64,000 nucleotides of DNA from Pedobacter cryoconitis (GCF_014207135.1 NZ_JACHCC010000001.1:124001-188000); one strand, 5' to 3'. Counted from the first letter of the stretch, positions 17,089 to 26,625 are shown. The notes: generated by a model not told the origin, from the sequence alone. Translations and numbers: made by a program.

Positions 17089-18180
17089 ATGAACAATATG
17101 CAAAGAATATTACTGACCTTTTTTATTTTTTTAAGTAGCTCCTCATTTGGGCAAAATAACCCATCATTTATAGATACCTTATTTTATGGAAAAAATGGAT
17201 TAAAGAATAAAATACCTGGTATTGGTATCAGCATAGGGATCTTTAAGGAAGGTAAGACAAAATTTTATTCATTCGGAAATATAAGTCATATTAGCAAACA
17301 AAAAGTTGACAAGAATACAGTCTTTGAAATTGGCTCGAACACAAAATTATTTACAGCACTTTTGCTCGCAATTGAAATTAAAAAGGGCAAAATACCTGAG
17401 TCTGCATTTATTGACTCTTACTTGCCAAATGAAGTGATTTTACAACCAGATTTAAAAAACAAAATACGCTTTACAAATCTGGCTTCTTTTTCTTCTGGTT
17501 TACCGACTTTACATGATGACATGTACGATAGCTTACTTTTAGCCAAAGATGCTTTGCAACCTTACAAATTTGTTGACAAAGAATACCTTTATAATATTTT
17601 GAACAATACGTTAAAAGTACCTAACTATGGAAGATATGAATATTCAAACCTTAGCTACGGTTTAATTGGTGCTATTCTGGAAAATTTTACAAAGAAGAAT
17701 TATGCAGACTTACTTCAAAATAATATTTTTAAACAGTTAGGATTAAGAAATACCTGGACAAGTATCGTAAAAGGCCAAAACAAAGCCGGTGGTTATTATG
17801 AAAGCAAAGAAGTTGAATATTTACAGTTAAATGCGTTGAGCCCTGCTGGTATAATAAAGTCTGATGCAGTAGATATGCTTAAGTTTATTAAGTACCAATT
17901 GCATCCACCTAATAATGCATTAGGAAAGGCTATAGTTTTAACGCAGCATATCTTTGCAAACGACATTGATATTAAAACTGGTTTAGGCTGGCATATTCTT
18001 AATAATGATATGCACGAAGCATTCTATGTGATGCAAGGAGATACAATTGGCAACTCTTCGCTTTTATACTTTGATCATAAATCAAATACTGGGATCGTTA
18101 TTCTTATTAATCAAAGTAACCATGACTTAACAGGTGTCTTACTCGATTATTTAATAAAAGGTATTCACGTTGATAAATAG
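17089..18180 (+). CDS. Secreted serine hydrolase (class C beta-lactamase-like)
   Basis: 363 residues. Residues 1-22 form a signal peptide ending at FGQ. The catalytic SxxK is S83-N-T-K86 (EIGSNTKLFTALLL), and the second motif Y-S-N is near residue 185 (YEYSNLSYGLIGAIL). This is the beta-lactamase/transpeptidase fold that includes esterases, D-aminopeptidases and class C-like proteins; resistance activity cannot be assumed. The gene stands alone between repeat copies 2 and 3 and is more AT-rich than the genes before 14.6 kb, which suggests acquisition. Confidence 0.85.
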   Translation: MNNMQRILLTFFIFLSSSSFGQNNPSFIDTLFYGKNGLKNKIPGIGISIGIFKEGKTKFYSFGNISHISKQKVDKNTVFEIGSNTKLFTALLLAIEIKKGKIPESAFIDSYLPNEVILQPDLKNKIRFTNLASFSSGLPTLHDDMYDSLLLAKDALQPYKFVDKEYLYNILNNTLKVPNYGRYEYSNLSYGLIGAILENFTKKNYADLLQNNIFKQLGLRNTWTSIVKGQNKAGGYYESKEVEYLQLNALSPAGIIKSDAVDMLKFIKYQLHPPNNALGKAIVLTQHIFANDIDIKTGLGWHILNNDMHEAFYVMQGDTIGNSSLLYFDHKSNTGIVILINQSNHDLTGVLLDYLIKGIHVDK

Positions 18181-18245
18181 AAAGCGCGGTATACAATATG
18201 GGGTTTGTGCCATTCAGGTGAGATATAAGTCAACAATTGTGCTTA

Positions 18246-18325
18246 CCCTTCTTTACGAAAGTAGAGGGGGACAGGAATCGCACATGTCGTAGGTACTTTA
18301 AGCAGGTTGTCTTTGAGCCAAATTT
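18246..18325. repeat. Degenerate composite repeat, copy 3
   Basis: The hairpin with core TTTACGAAAGTAGAG (18252-18266) matches part b of copy 2 with one change. A diverged part c lies at 18302-18325 (GCAGG, then TCTTTGAGCC and AAATT). Copies 2 and 3 flank the serine hydrolase gene. Confidence 0.5.
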
Positions 18326-18410
18326 TTAGATATTTCATATAAATCAATTAGCAACATTACCACATTCGTTTGTAAGGAAGCTATTATATATGTTTCTTAT
18401 ACTAATAGAT

Positions 18411-18418
18411 TAACTTTG
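18411..18418 (+). promoter_or_regulatory. -7 promoter element directly before the GlxA-type regulator
   Basis: TAACTTTG matches TAnnTTTG and is separated from the ATG at 18423 by only four bases, so the transcript would begin at or next to the start codon. No clear -33 TTTG is seen. Confidence 0.5.
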
Positions 18419-18422
18419 AAAA

Positions 18423-19340
18423 ATGAGCTCCAATCGTGTTATATTTTTCATATTTAATAGCGTTCACCTTCTGGATCTGGCTGGTGCAGTAACCGTTTTT
18501 TATGAATCCGGATGCTGCGGAAAGAATTATGATATGCATTATGTTTCGCCATATGACAATCCGGAAACCTCATCTGGTCTTGGATTTACAAATGTTGAGC
18601 CACTTAGCTCGGTAACAGTTAGTATGGATGACATTGTCATTGTAGCCGGAATGGAAATTGAAAAATGGAACAGAGCAGATGATCACCTCTGGATACCCTG
18701 GTTACAGTCTGCTGCTGCTACTGGCGCCACGATCTCTTCAATTTGTACGGCAGCTTTTGCTCTTGCTGCTGCAGGACTCTTAAACGGGCACAATTGCACT
18801 ACGCATTGGGCTTGGACTACAGCTTTACAGCAAAAATATCCCCTACTTAAGGTGATAGAGAATAAACTATTTGTGCAAAGTGGCAGGATCTTTACCAGCG
18901 CGGGAATTGCTACAGGTATTGATCTTGCACTCTACCTTGTTGAAGAACAGCACGGAGCGGCTTTTGCATGTCTTGTCGCAAAAGATATGGTCGTTTACAT
19001 ACGCAGAGATGGAACGGAAGTACAAAATAGCATATATCTACAGAGCAGGCAGCATATTAACAATCATATACATCATATACAGGATTATATTACAAAGCAT
19101 TTACACCATAAAATAACAATAGGAGGATTGGCTGAATTAGTCTTTATCAGTCCGAGAAATCTTACAAGGTTGTTCAAATCTGCCACAGGAATCACTATCG
19201 GGCAATATATTCAATCGTTAAGACAGGAAAAAGCAAAGCATCTGCTTAAAACCAAACAGAAGGTAGCCTGGGTAGCGAAAGAATGTGGCTATAACAGCAC
19301 CGCTCAGCTGAGGAAGTTAGTTAAAGAAGCAAAAGATTGA
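18423..19340 (+). CDS. GlxA-type AraC regulator with DJ-1/PfpI domain
   Basis: 305 residues. Residues 1-190 are a DJ-1/PfpI-like domain (LLDLAGAVTVFYESG, SSICTAAFALAAAGLLNG with the cysteine of the nucleophile elbow, and TSAGIATGIDLALYLVEEQHG). Residues 210-305 carry the two AraC-type helix-turn-helices (LAELVFISPRNLTRLFK and VAWVAKECGYNSTAQLRKLV). This is the GlxA/FtrA architecture, in which the DJ-1 domain acts as a sensor and often lacks catalysis. The next gene encodes a free, secreted DJ-1 protein, a likely functional partner. Confidence 0.9.
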   Translation: MSSNRVIFFIFNSVHLLDLAGAVTVFYESGCCGKNYDMHYVSPYDNPETSSGLGFTNVEPLSSVTVSMDDIVIVAGMEIEKWNRADDHLWIPWLQSAAATGATISSICTAAFALAAAGLLNGHNCTTHWAWTTALQQKYPLLKVIENKLFVQSGRIFTSAGIATGIDLALYLVEEQHGAAFACLVAKDMVVYIRRDGTEVQNSIYLQSRQHINNHIHHIQDYITKHLHHKITIGGLAELVFISPRNLTRLFKSATGITIGQYIQSLRQEKAKHLLKTKQKVAWVAKECGYNSTAQLRKLVKEAKD

Positions 19341-19433
19341 CCTATTGTTAGAGATAGAATGGCCGGATTGTTACTATGGCTGTCCTGATTTATTAGATGT
19401 ATTCCATTAATTTTAGATTTAAATAATACATTT

Positions 19434-20219
19434 ATGAAACAGTTATTACTCTTAATCTTTTTTATTCCGTGCTTTGCATTTGCGCAAGTCTATGCAACCA
19501 CATATGTATGTCCGCCTTGTAACCATCCATGTGATACCACTACTTATCAGCAACCTGGTGTTTGTGCACACTGCGGGATGACATTAGTCGAGAAAAATCA
19601 GCGGATGTCAAAAGATCAAAAAATAACAGTTTGCTTTTACTTATATGATGGAGTAGAGGTACTTGACTTTGCAGGGCCGATGGAAGTCTTTTCCTATGCA
19701 GGATTCAAAATTATCACTGTTGCAAAAACTAAAGCTCCTCTTTTGTCACAGGGAATTTTAAAGATCACTCCGGATTACGGTATTAAAGACGCACCACAAA
19801 CAGATATTTTTGCAGTATTTGGTGGATCAGACGAAGTGGCAGCAGATGATCCTGAAGTTATTTCCTGGATAAAATCCAGGGACAGTGCTACTAAAAGCTA
19901 TTTTTCTGTTTGCACCGGAGCGTTTATTCTTGGGAAAGCGGGGTTGCTTGATCAGCTTACAGTTACCACCTTTCATAAAAGCATAACAAATCTTCAAAAG
20001 GCTGTACCGAAAGCTAAAGTACTTCAAAATGTTCGCTATGTTGATAATGGCAGAGTAATCACCACAGCAGGGATATCGGCTGGTATAGATGGTGCTTTAC
20101 ACCTGGTTTCAAAATTGAGAGGTAAAGAAGTAGCTGAAGCAATTGCAAAACAAATGGAATATGATAAATATGTGCCTGAACAAGGTATGGATCTATCGCA
20201 CCAGGAGTTTTCGAATTAA
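19434..20219 (+). CDS. Secreted DJ-1/PfpI protein with N-terminal metal-binding-like domain
   Basis: 261 residues. A signal peptide (MKQLLLLIFFIPCFAFAQ) is followed by a short cysteine-rich segment with Cys26, 29, 33, 44 and 47 (YVCPPCNHPC, then PGVCAHCGMTLVEK). This resembles the heavy-metal-binding domain often written YxCPMHP...PGxCPxCGMxL. Residues 65-250 form a DJ-1/PfpI domain with the elbow cysteine Cys160 (FSVCTGAFILGKAGLL). The protein should act outside the cytoplasm. It follows the GlxA-type regulator by 93 bases. A role in metal or reactive-carbonyl stress is only suggested by the domains. Confidence 0.85.
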   Translation: MKQLLLLIFFIPCFAFAQVYATTYVCPPCNHPCDTTTYQQPGVCAHCGMTLVEKNQRMSKDQKITVCFYLYDGVEVLDFAGPMEVFSYAGFKIITVAKTKAPLLSQGILKITPDYGIKDAPQTDIFAVFGGSDEVAADDPEVISWIKSRDSATKSYFSVCTGAFILGKAGLLDQLTVTTFHKSITNLQKAVPKAKVLQNVRYVDNGRVITTAGISAGIDGALHLVSKLRGKEVAEAIAKQMEYDKYVPEQGMDLSHQEFSN

Positions 20220-20233
20220 ATAGATTCAATAAA

Positions 20234-21298
20234 TCAGAAAACTTCTTTTCCAATTTTAAGCGCAAAATCACCCAAATCGGTCAGGTTAGTATTTGACAAT
20301 ATAATAATACTGACATTACGATTTAAGTAGTGAAACCAAACACAGTTGGCACCCTGTATTCTTCCATATCTTTCCATTCTTTTGTATTTACTATTACTTC
20401 CTTTATGATCTCTTATCCAGACGCTATACCCATAATCATCTAATCCAGGTGTTAATAGCTGATTTAAAGCCTGCTCCTTAATCAGTTGTAAATTAAAAAG
20501 AGCGTCATTAAATTTAATTAAATCAGCTGTGCAGGAGTACATGGCGCCGGCAGCAGAAAAGTCTTCTACATACATGGGTAAATTTGGGATCAGTTCAAAA
20601 TTTTTTCCTTTATAATAGGGTGTGGCAAGATTCGCTATTAATTTATAATGATTGATTATACCAGAATCATTCATGCCCAATGGAATTAGAATTTGTTCTT
20701 CTAAAATCTGTTCATAAGGTTTTTTATAGATTACTTCCAGAATCCTCCCTAAAATCATGTATTCGCCATTGTTATAATCAAATTTTTTTCCAGGCTCGTT
20801 GACAAGAGGATTTGAACAGAAATTATTCACAATCTCCTCTAAAGTATATGGCTTATGATAAAATCCGATCCCATACCTCATGAAATTTGCATCTGTAGCT
20901 GTATCTGTATTTTTCATCCCTGAGGTGTGATTTAACAATTGATGAATGGACACTTTTGAGCCACCTTCACCTTTGTAAGAGGGTAGATAAGTATTTATTT
21001 TATTATCCAGATTAATCTTTCCTTGTTCCATTAGTTGAAGAATCAAGACCGCTGTAAATGTTTTTGTGATTGAGCAAATCTGATATGCTGTGTTATTTTT
21101 AACTGGTGAATTAAACGAACGTTCTGCCACTCCGAAACTTTGATGATAAGTAACTTTTGAATCTTTTTTTATCAAAATAGTTCCATTGAACTCATGCTGG
21201 CTTGCATAGCTGGCGATGAAGTTTGTAAGGTCTTTAGATTGGGCAACCAGATTATAGTTGACAATAAAAAGGCAGGGAAATAGGAGTAGATATTTCAT
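20234..21298 (-). CDS. Secreted serine hydrolase (beta-lactamase fold)
   Basis: 354 residues. A signal peptide (MKYLLLFPCLFIVNYNLVAQ) precedes the SxxK motif S76-I-T-K79 (QICSITKTFTAVLILQLM) and a Y-N-N triad residue set near residue 178 (KFDYNNGEYMILGRILE). HQLLNHTSGM is the usual family segment. It is a penicillin-binding-protein-like hydrolase of unknown substrate. It is convergent with the DJ-1 gene, 14 bases apart, and is not closely similar to the serine hydrolase at 17089 beyond the family motifs. Confidence 0.86.
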   Translation of the reverse strand: MKYLLLFPCLFIVNYNLVAQSKDLTNFIASYASQHEFNGTILIKKDSKVTYHQSFGVAERSFNSPVKNNTAYQICSITKTFTAVLILQLMEQGKINLDNKINTYLPSYKGEGGSKVSIHQLLNHTSGMKNTDTATDANFMRYGIGFYHKPYTLEEIVNNFCSNPLVNEPGKKFDYNNGEYMILGRILEVIYKKPYEQILEEQILIPLGMNDSGIINHYKLIANLATPYYKGKNFELIPNLPMYVEDFSAAGAMYSCTADLIKFNDALFNLQLIKEQALNQLLTPGLDDYGYSVWIRDHKGSNSKYKRMERYGRIQGANCVWFHYLNRNVSIIILSNTNLTDLGDFALKIGKEVF

Positions 21299-21445
21299 TA
21301 ATTTATAGATTAGTTTCTGCTATAAGACCTGGGATATTGTTTAAAGTTACAGCTGGGGCAAAACAACTGACCAAGCCTTTTATTTCTCTCGTTATAATCC
21401 GATGTCTTTCTCTTATCTTTGCCGGTAATTCAATATTCCCATACT

Positions 21446-23083
21446 GTGATTAATGTAAATAACATCTCCGTTTCATTTGGCGGAACCACTCTGTTTAGCG
21501 ATGTAACCTTTTCGATAAACGAGAACGATAAGATCGCCCTGATGGGTAAGAATGGCGCTGGTAAGTCGACTATTCTAAAGATCATTGCCGATGCGGCTAA
21601 ACCTACTACTGGTAACGTAACCGGCCCAAAGGACGCGGTAATAGCGTATTTGCCACAGCATTTACTTACCCAGGATAAGCTTACCGTTTTTGAAGAAACG
21701 ATGAAAGCTTTCGAAGAGGTAAACCAGATGCAAAAAGAGCTTGATGAGCTGAATGAGCAGTTGACTATTCGTACCGATTACGACAGTGATGACTACATGA
21801 AGCTGATCGAACGCGTGTCGGAACTGAGTGAGAAATTTTATTCGATCGAAGAAATCAATTATGATGCGGAGGTAGAAAAGGTGCTCAAAGGTTTAGGTTT
21901 CGAACGCAAGGACTTTACCCGCCAAACCTCTGAGTTTTCGGGCGGATGGCGCATGCGTATCGAGTTAGCTAAAATTTTGTTAAAGAAGCCCGATCTCATC
22001 TTACTAGATGAGCCTACCAACCATATGGATATCGAGAGTATACAATGGTTGGAAGACTTCCTGATTAACTCGGCAAAGGCTGTCATGGTGATCTCACACG
22101 ACCGTGCCTTTGTAGATAACATTACCAATCGTACCATCGAGGTTACCATGGGTAAAATATACGATTACAAAGCTAAGTACAGTCATTATCTCCAGTTGCG
22201 TGCTGACCGCCGTGTACACCAGTTGAAAGCTTATGAGGAACAACAACGTTTTATTGCAGATAACCAGGAATTTATAGACCGGTTTAGAGGAACCTACTCC
22301 AAAACTTTGCAGGTGCAATCGCGTGTAAAGATGCTTGAAAAGCTCGAAGTTATTGAGATCGATGAAGTCGATACTTCGGCATTACGATTGAAATTTCCAC
22401 CATCGCCACGTTCTGGTCAATATCCGTTGATTGTAGAAGAGCTGACTAAAACTTATGGTGACCATGTTGTGTTCAAAAAAGCGTCTATGGTGATCGAGAA
22501 GGGGGAAAAAGTGGCTTTTGTCGGTAAAAATGGTGAGGGTAAGTCGACCATGATCAAAGCTATCATGAACGAGATCGATTTTGAAGGAAGTTTAAAAGTA
22601 GGTCACAATGCCAAGATTGGATACTTCGCCCAAAACCAGGCCGCATTGCTTGACGAGAACTTAACGGTATTCAAAACCATTGACCAGATTCCATTAAGCG
22701 ATGGTTCCATAAAAATTAAAGATCTTTTGGGTGCTTTTATGTTCAGTGGCGATGATACCACGAAAAAAGTTAAGGTGCTTTCTGGAGGAGAGAAAACCCG
22801 TTTAGCCATGATCAAGTTGCTGTTGGAACCTGTAAATGTGTTAATACTGGATGAGCCAACCAACCATTTAGACATGAAGACCAAAGACATTATCAAGGAT
22901 GCCCTTAAAGATTTTGATGGCACTTTGATTCTGGTATCCCACGATCGGGATTTCCTGGATGGGCTGGCAGAAAAAGTATTCGAGTTTGGTAATAAGCGTG
23001 TTCGGGAACACTTTGAGGATATCAAAGGATTCCTGGCCTACAAGAAAATGGATAGCCTGAAAGAAATAGAACAAAGCAAATAA
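21446..23083 (+). CDS. ABC-F family ATP-binding cassette protein
   Basis: About 545 residues with two ABC domains and no membrane segment. The first has Walker A GKNGAGKST (about residues 33-41), signature SGGWRMRIELA (about 166) and Walker B LILLDEPTNHMD. The second has GKNGEGKST (about 359), SGGEKTRLAMIK (about 445) and LILDEPTNHLD. ABC-F proteins act on ribosomes, as translation factors or as antibiotic protection proteins; this one resembles the common EttA/Uup/YbiT-like housekeeping forms. I prefer GTG at 21446, giving MINVNNISVSFGG, over an in-frame TTG at 21419. A bidirectional terminator follows. Confidence 0.9.
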   Translation: MINVNNISVSFGGTTLFSDVTFSINENDKIALMGKNGAGKSTILKIIADAAKPTTGNVTGPKDAVIAYLPQHLLTQDKLTVFEETMKAFEEVNQMQKELDELNEQLTIRTDYDSDDYMKLIERVSELSEKFYSIEEINYDAEVEKVLKGLGFERKDFTRQTSEFSGGWRMRIELAKILLKKPDLILLDEPTNHMDIESIQWLEDFLINSAKAVMVISHDRAFVDNITNRTIEVTMGKIYDYKAKYSHYLQLRADRRVHQLKAYEEQQRFIADNQEFIDRFRGTYSKTLQVQSRVKMLEKLEVIEIDEVDTSALRLKFPPSPRSGQYPLIVEELTKTYGDHVVFKKASMVIEKGEKVAFVGKNGEGKSTMIKAIMNEIDFEGSLKVGHNAKIGYFAQNQAALLDENLTVFKTIDQIPLSDGSIKIKDLLGAFMFSGDDTTKKVKVLSGGEKTRLAMIKLLLEPVNVLILDEPTNHLDMKTKDIIKDALKDFDGTLILVSHDRDFLDGLAEKVFEFGNKRVREHFEDIKGFLAYKKMDSLKEIEQSK

Positions 23084-23100
23084 AGATATCTACGACTAAA

Positions 23101-23130
23101 AAGCCTCCGATTTTCATCGGAGGCTTTTTA
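23101..23130. terminator. Bidirectional terminator
   Basis: AAGCCTCCGA (23101-23110) pairs perfectly with TCGGAGGCTT (23117-23126) around a 6-base loop, with T-rich sequence after it and A-rich sequence before it. It serves the convergent ABC-F and acyltransferase genes. Confidence 0.9.
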
Positions 23131-23133
23131 GGT

Positions 23134-24246
23134 TTAAACATTGCCAGTTTTTTGTTTAGCAAGTCTTTGATTCCATTTATCACTTAAATATTTCCTTAAT
23201 GGGATATCGTAAATGACCATGACCAGGTACGCTACCCCAACCAGCAGAATTAGTCCGGTTATGACGATGAAAGTCAATTGGATAGTGCCCGGTTTATGAC
23301 TTGTGTAATAATTCCCGAACATCCATAACACGGCATAATGTGTCATGTACAACGGATAGGAGATCTTTCCCGAAAAGATGCATATCTTTTTAAAGCCAGA
23401 GGATAATATAGCGCCAGCACCCAAAGCGATCAGCAGAGGAAAATAAAACAGGACTACCAAAGGTTCGGATAACCAGTTCCATTTTGAGATTGGCATGATA
23501 AAGGCCAGGAGCAATAGTATAGTTAAACCGGTAAATCCAAGTTTGTTTTTGATGATCCAGTTGGAGCGGTAGATAAGCAATCCAACTGAAAAAGAATACG
23601 AAATACGGGCACATCCGTCCCAAAAAGTTGGGCCGCTCCAGCCACCCAATAAATTACCTGAACGGTAAGCTACAAAGCAAATAGCTATGGCCGAAAGTAT
23701 AGTCAACAGCATTAGTAAACCTTTGTTAATCCGATAAAGCACAAATGCATAAACAACATTGGCACCATATTCCCAAAATAACGACCATGCGGGTGCATTG
23801 AAGCTGAACAGATTAAAACTTCGGTCTGCTATTACGGGCAGAGGAATAAGGAATATCGAGCAAAAGAAAGTTAACATGATTTTACCGGTACTGTACAGTT
23901 CGGGATGGCCGCCAAAGGGGTCAAACAAAAATGCCAGCAGGCCTAATACTGATCCTGCTACCACCAGGGGATGTAGTCTGATGATCCTCGCTGTAAAGAA
24001 CTTGAGAATGCCCATTTTTGCGATACGATCGTCATAAGCATATCCGATCACAAATCCGGAAAGACAGAAGAAGAAATCGACAGCCAAAAAACCATGTCCG
24101 ATAAAGTTCTTGCTGGCATCTGTATATACCCATTCCATAAAATGAAATGTTACAACGGCCAGGGCGGCAACTCCCCTTAATCCGTCGAGAATTTCGAAAT
24201 GTTGTTTTGTTTGCAGAAGTGTAGCGGTGTTTTTGTTTGTATCCAT
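23134..24246 (-). CDS. Acyltransferase 3 family membrane protein
   Basis: 370 residues, about ten membrane helices. The N-terminal motif ILDGLRGVAALAVVTFHFMEW is the hallmark of the acyltransferase-3 (OafA/NodX) family, with the expected histidine in the first helix, and FFCLSGFVIGYAYDDR is the usual second motif. Such proteins acylate sugars of surface or secreted glycans from the inner membrane. The substrate is unknown and no glycan cluster is adjacent. It is divergent from the DUF6624 gene. Confidence 0.88.
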   Translation of the reverse strand: MDTNKNTATLLQTKQHFEILDGLRGVAALAVVTFHFMEWVYTDASKNFIGHGFLAVDFFFCLSGFVIGYAYDDRIAKMGILKFFTARIIRLHPLVVAGSVLGLLAFLFDPFGGHPELYSTGKIMLTFFCSIFLIPLPVIADRSFNLFSFNAPAWSLFWEYGANVVYAFVLYRINKGLLMLLTILSAIAICFVAYRSGNLLGGWSGPTFWDGCARISYSFSVGLLIYRSNWIIKNKLGFTGLTILLLLAFIMPISKWNWLSEPLVVLFYFPLLIALGAGAILSSGFKKICIFSGKISYPLYMTHYAVLWMFGNYYTSHKPGTIQLTFIVITGLILLVGVAYLVMVIYDIPLRKYLSDKWNQRLAKQKTGNV

Positions 24247-24377
24247 TCTAATTTTTAGTGATGCTGCCCGATTGTTGTAGCTCTAAGTTATTAAAATCAA
24301 TTACTAATCAAAACCTGGGGTACTACATTAGGTTTTAAACCTTTATTAACAAATCTAAACTTTGTATCTTCATGTAA

Positions 24378-25652
24378 ATGGAATATATCGCCTACGCCAT
24401 AATCTGTGTATTTCTGAGCTTAAATATGTCTGCCCAAGCTCAATCATCTTCTGATGCAGATCTTGCCAGAGCAAGCCTTTATCATTTACAGAAAGACTTT
24501 GGTAACGCTATACAATGCTTCGAGACAGCGTTTAAAGTTAAATCGCCAGATGCATTGAATGCCTATAAGGCAGCAGCTGTATATTCGCTTGACAGCAATG
24601 CTAAAATGTCTGCTTATTATCTACAAAAAGCAATACAAGCAGGTTGGGCAGAAGCCTCCTGGTTAGTGGCCGACCCTTATTTCGAATACTTTAAACAAGC
24701 AGATCCAATTACCTGGAATCAATTGATAACACAGGCCAAAGAAAAGGAACTGGTCTATGAAAAAAAACTGACGCAACCTACCTTACGAACAAAAATAAAT
24801 TTGATGGTGCTTTCGGATCAGCAATTGCGTTATAAAAAGATTCAAACGAAAGATAAGGAAGAACTGCAGGACATCGATCTGGCAATTGCTGAAGCAGACA
24901 AAAAGAACTTAGCTGAAGCGAAGAACATTTTGGCAACATATGGTTGGCCAAAACTTTCTGAAATCGGCAAAGATGGGCAAAACAATCTTTGGCTGATTGT
25001 CCAGCATGCTGATCATGATATTCTATTTCAACAACAAGTTTTAAAAAAAATGAAACGGCTTTTGAAAAGCAAGGAAGTAAATTTAGAAAACTATGCTTTT
25101 CTTACTGACCGGGTATTGTGTAATCTAAATTATTTGCAGGAATATGGTACTCAGGTTAACTGGACAATAAACGGTATGGCCAATAGTTTTCGTCCCATCC
25201 GGAATGAGTGGGATATTGATCAACGGAGAAAAAAGCTGGGAATGACAGGTTTAGATATCTATTCACTTGCCTATGGGTTTACCTATGAGAAACCAAAGAA
25301 AGTCACCTGTACACGTACTCAACAGGAGGTCATAAAAAAAGTGAAATTGCTGATTGATACTGCATCCGAAGCATTTTATAGAGGTGATTTTCAGCTTACG
25401 TATGATAGTTATAATTCTGCCTCTGTATTTAGTGAGGGAATGAGTGATCGTGAAAATTTCAAAGCAGCTGTCATTTTTGCAACGATTGCTGCCAGAGACA
25501 GAGATCCTAAATACAGAGATATTTCTTTTGATTTTTTAAACTTACTTTATCTCAGGGGCAAACTTAAAGAATCCTCTCTAAGACGAACATATCAATTTGA
25601 AACACTGCATGATGATCCAAGATGGATTAAACTTTTTTATCCTGGAACTTAA
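24378..25652 (+). CDS. Secreted TPR-like protein with DUF6624 domain
   Basis: 424 residues. The N-terminus (AYAIICVFLSLNMSAQAQ) is a signal peptide. Residues 25-110 look like tetratricopeptide-type helices (ASLYHLQKDFGNAIQCFETAFKV, YKAAAVYSLDSNAKMSAYYLQKAIQAG). The middle contains the DUF6624 signature GWPKLSEIGKDGQNNLWLIVQHADHD. Function is unknown. It is followed 45 bases later by an AraC-family gene in the same direction. Confidence 0.72.
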   Translation: MEYIAYAIICVFLSLNMSAQAQSSSDADLARASLYHLQKDFGNAIQCFETAFKVKSPDALNAYKAAAVYSLDSNAKMSAYYLQKAIQAGWAEASWLVADPYFEYFKQADPITWNQLITQAKEKELVYEKKLTQPTLRTKINLMVLSDQQLRYKKIQTKDKEELQDIDLAIAEADKKNLAEAKNILATYGWPKLSEIGKDGQNNLWLIVQHADHDILFQQQVLKKMKRLLKSKEVNLENYAFLTDRVLCNLNYLQEYGTQVNWTINGMANSFRPIRNEWDIDQRRKKLGMTGLDIYSLAYGFTYEKPKKVTCTRTQQEVIKKVKLLIDTASEAFYRGDFQLTYDSYNSASVFSEGMSDRENFKAAVIFATIAARDRDPKYRDISFDFLNLLYLRGKLKESSLRRTYQFETLHDDPRWIKLFYPGT

Positions 25653-25697
25653 TAAACGTAGTTTAATAGTTAAAGAAGGATTTTGTAGTTTTACAGT

Positions 25698-26549
25698 GTG
25701 AAAACCAAAGAGAATATACCTATCCTTGGGATTGATGAATTTCAGCTTAATAACTTAGGATCAGATAACGGTTTTCAGTATCATGAAATTTGTGGTGCAC
25801 GGTTTATTGATAAACCACACAAACACGATTTTTTTCTTTTTCTTTTATTTGAAAAAGGAAGCGGGACACATACCATCGATTTTATTGAACACAGCGTTAC
25901 AGGAAACCAGTTACATTTACTGTTTCCCGATCAGGTACACTCCTGGAATCTGGGTGAGGAGACTACTGCATTTCAGATTATGGTAAGCAGGCGAATTTTT
26001 GAAACATTTGCCAACTCGTTAAAGTTTGATTTTGTGATGTATCAAAAGCATCCTGTATTGAACCTGGATGCCGGAGTTTTTCATAGGTTGTTATATGAAT
26101 TTCAGGCTATCCAGTCAGAACTCTTTTTAAAACCGGTACTTTGGGATATCATCAATTCAAGGTGTCAGATCATTGCTCAAATGGTAAGCCGGGAAGCTGA
26201 ACGGATATTTGAAGACCTGAAAATTTATCATACGAAGCCCGTATTATTCAAATATCAGTCTCTGATTGACACTTATTATAAAGAAGAAAAGTCTGTTGCC
26301 TTCTATGCTGAAAAATTGAATATTTCCCCTAATTATTTAAATATACTTTGTAGAAAGCATTTAAATAGATCTGCAACCTCCCTAATACATAACAGGCTAA
26401 TTCTGGAAGCCAAAAGACTTTTGTTTATATCAAAAAAATCGATAAAAGAGATTGCTTATGAACTTGGTTTTTATGATCTGGCTTATTTTTCCAAGTTCTT
26501 CAAGAACCAAACCGGGATGCCCCCACGGGATTTTAAGGAGCTGTTATAA
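25698..26549 (+). CDS. AraC-family transcriptional regulator (cupin sensor)
   Basis: 283 residues from a GTG start. The N-terminal cupin-type sensor has the usual HKHDFFLFLLFEKGSGTHTIDF and the LLFPDQVHSW pattern. The C-terminal helix-turn-helix pair comprises VAFYAEKLNISPNYLNILCRKHL and IKEIAYELGFYDLAYFSKFFKNQTGMPPRDF. It is likely an activator responding to a small ligand. It sits between the DUF6624 gene and the amidohydrolase gene, which has its own promoter box; the amidohydrolase is the more plausible target. Confidence 0.88.
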   Translation: MKTKENIPILGIDEFQLNNLGSDNGFQYHEICGARFIDKPHKHDFFLFLLFEKGSGTHTIDFIEHSVTGNQLHLLFPDQVHSWNLGEETTAFQIMVSRRIFETFANSLKFDFVMYQKHPVLNLDAGVFHRLLYEFQAIQSELFLKPVLWDIINSRCQIIAQMVSREAERIFEDLKIYHTKPVLFKYQSLIDTYYKEEKSVAFYAEKLNISPNYLNILCRKHLNRSATSLIHNRLILEAKRLLFISKKSIKEIAYELGFYDLAYFSKFFKNQTGMPPRDFKELL

Positions 26550-26600
26550 ATGATACAAGTTATGGTATAAATCTTACGAACCCTTTGTATGCTTGCTATA

Positions 26601-26608
26601 TAACTTTG
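26601..26608 (+). promoter_or_regulatory. -7 promoter element for the amidohydrolase
   Basis: TAACTTTG matches TAnnTTTG and lies 17 bases before the ATG at 26626. A TTTG exists upstream (26584-26587), but its spacing is only 13 bases, so the -33 element is uncertain. Confidence 0.45.
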
Positions 26609-26625
26609 TATAAAAAGTATAAGTT

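Noticed and set aside
17089..21298. The two serine hydrolases as antibiotic-resistance beta-lactamases
   Set aside because: Only the shared SxxK and YxN fold motifs are seen, common to esterases and peptidases; resistance function is not supported.
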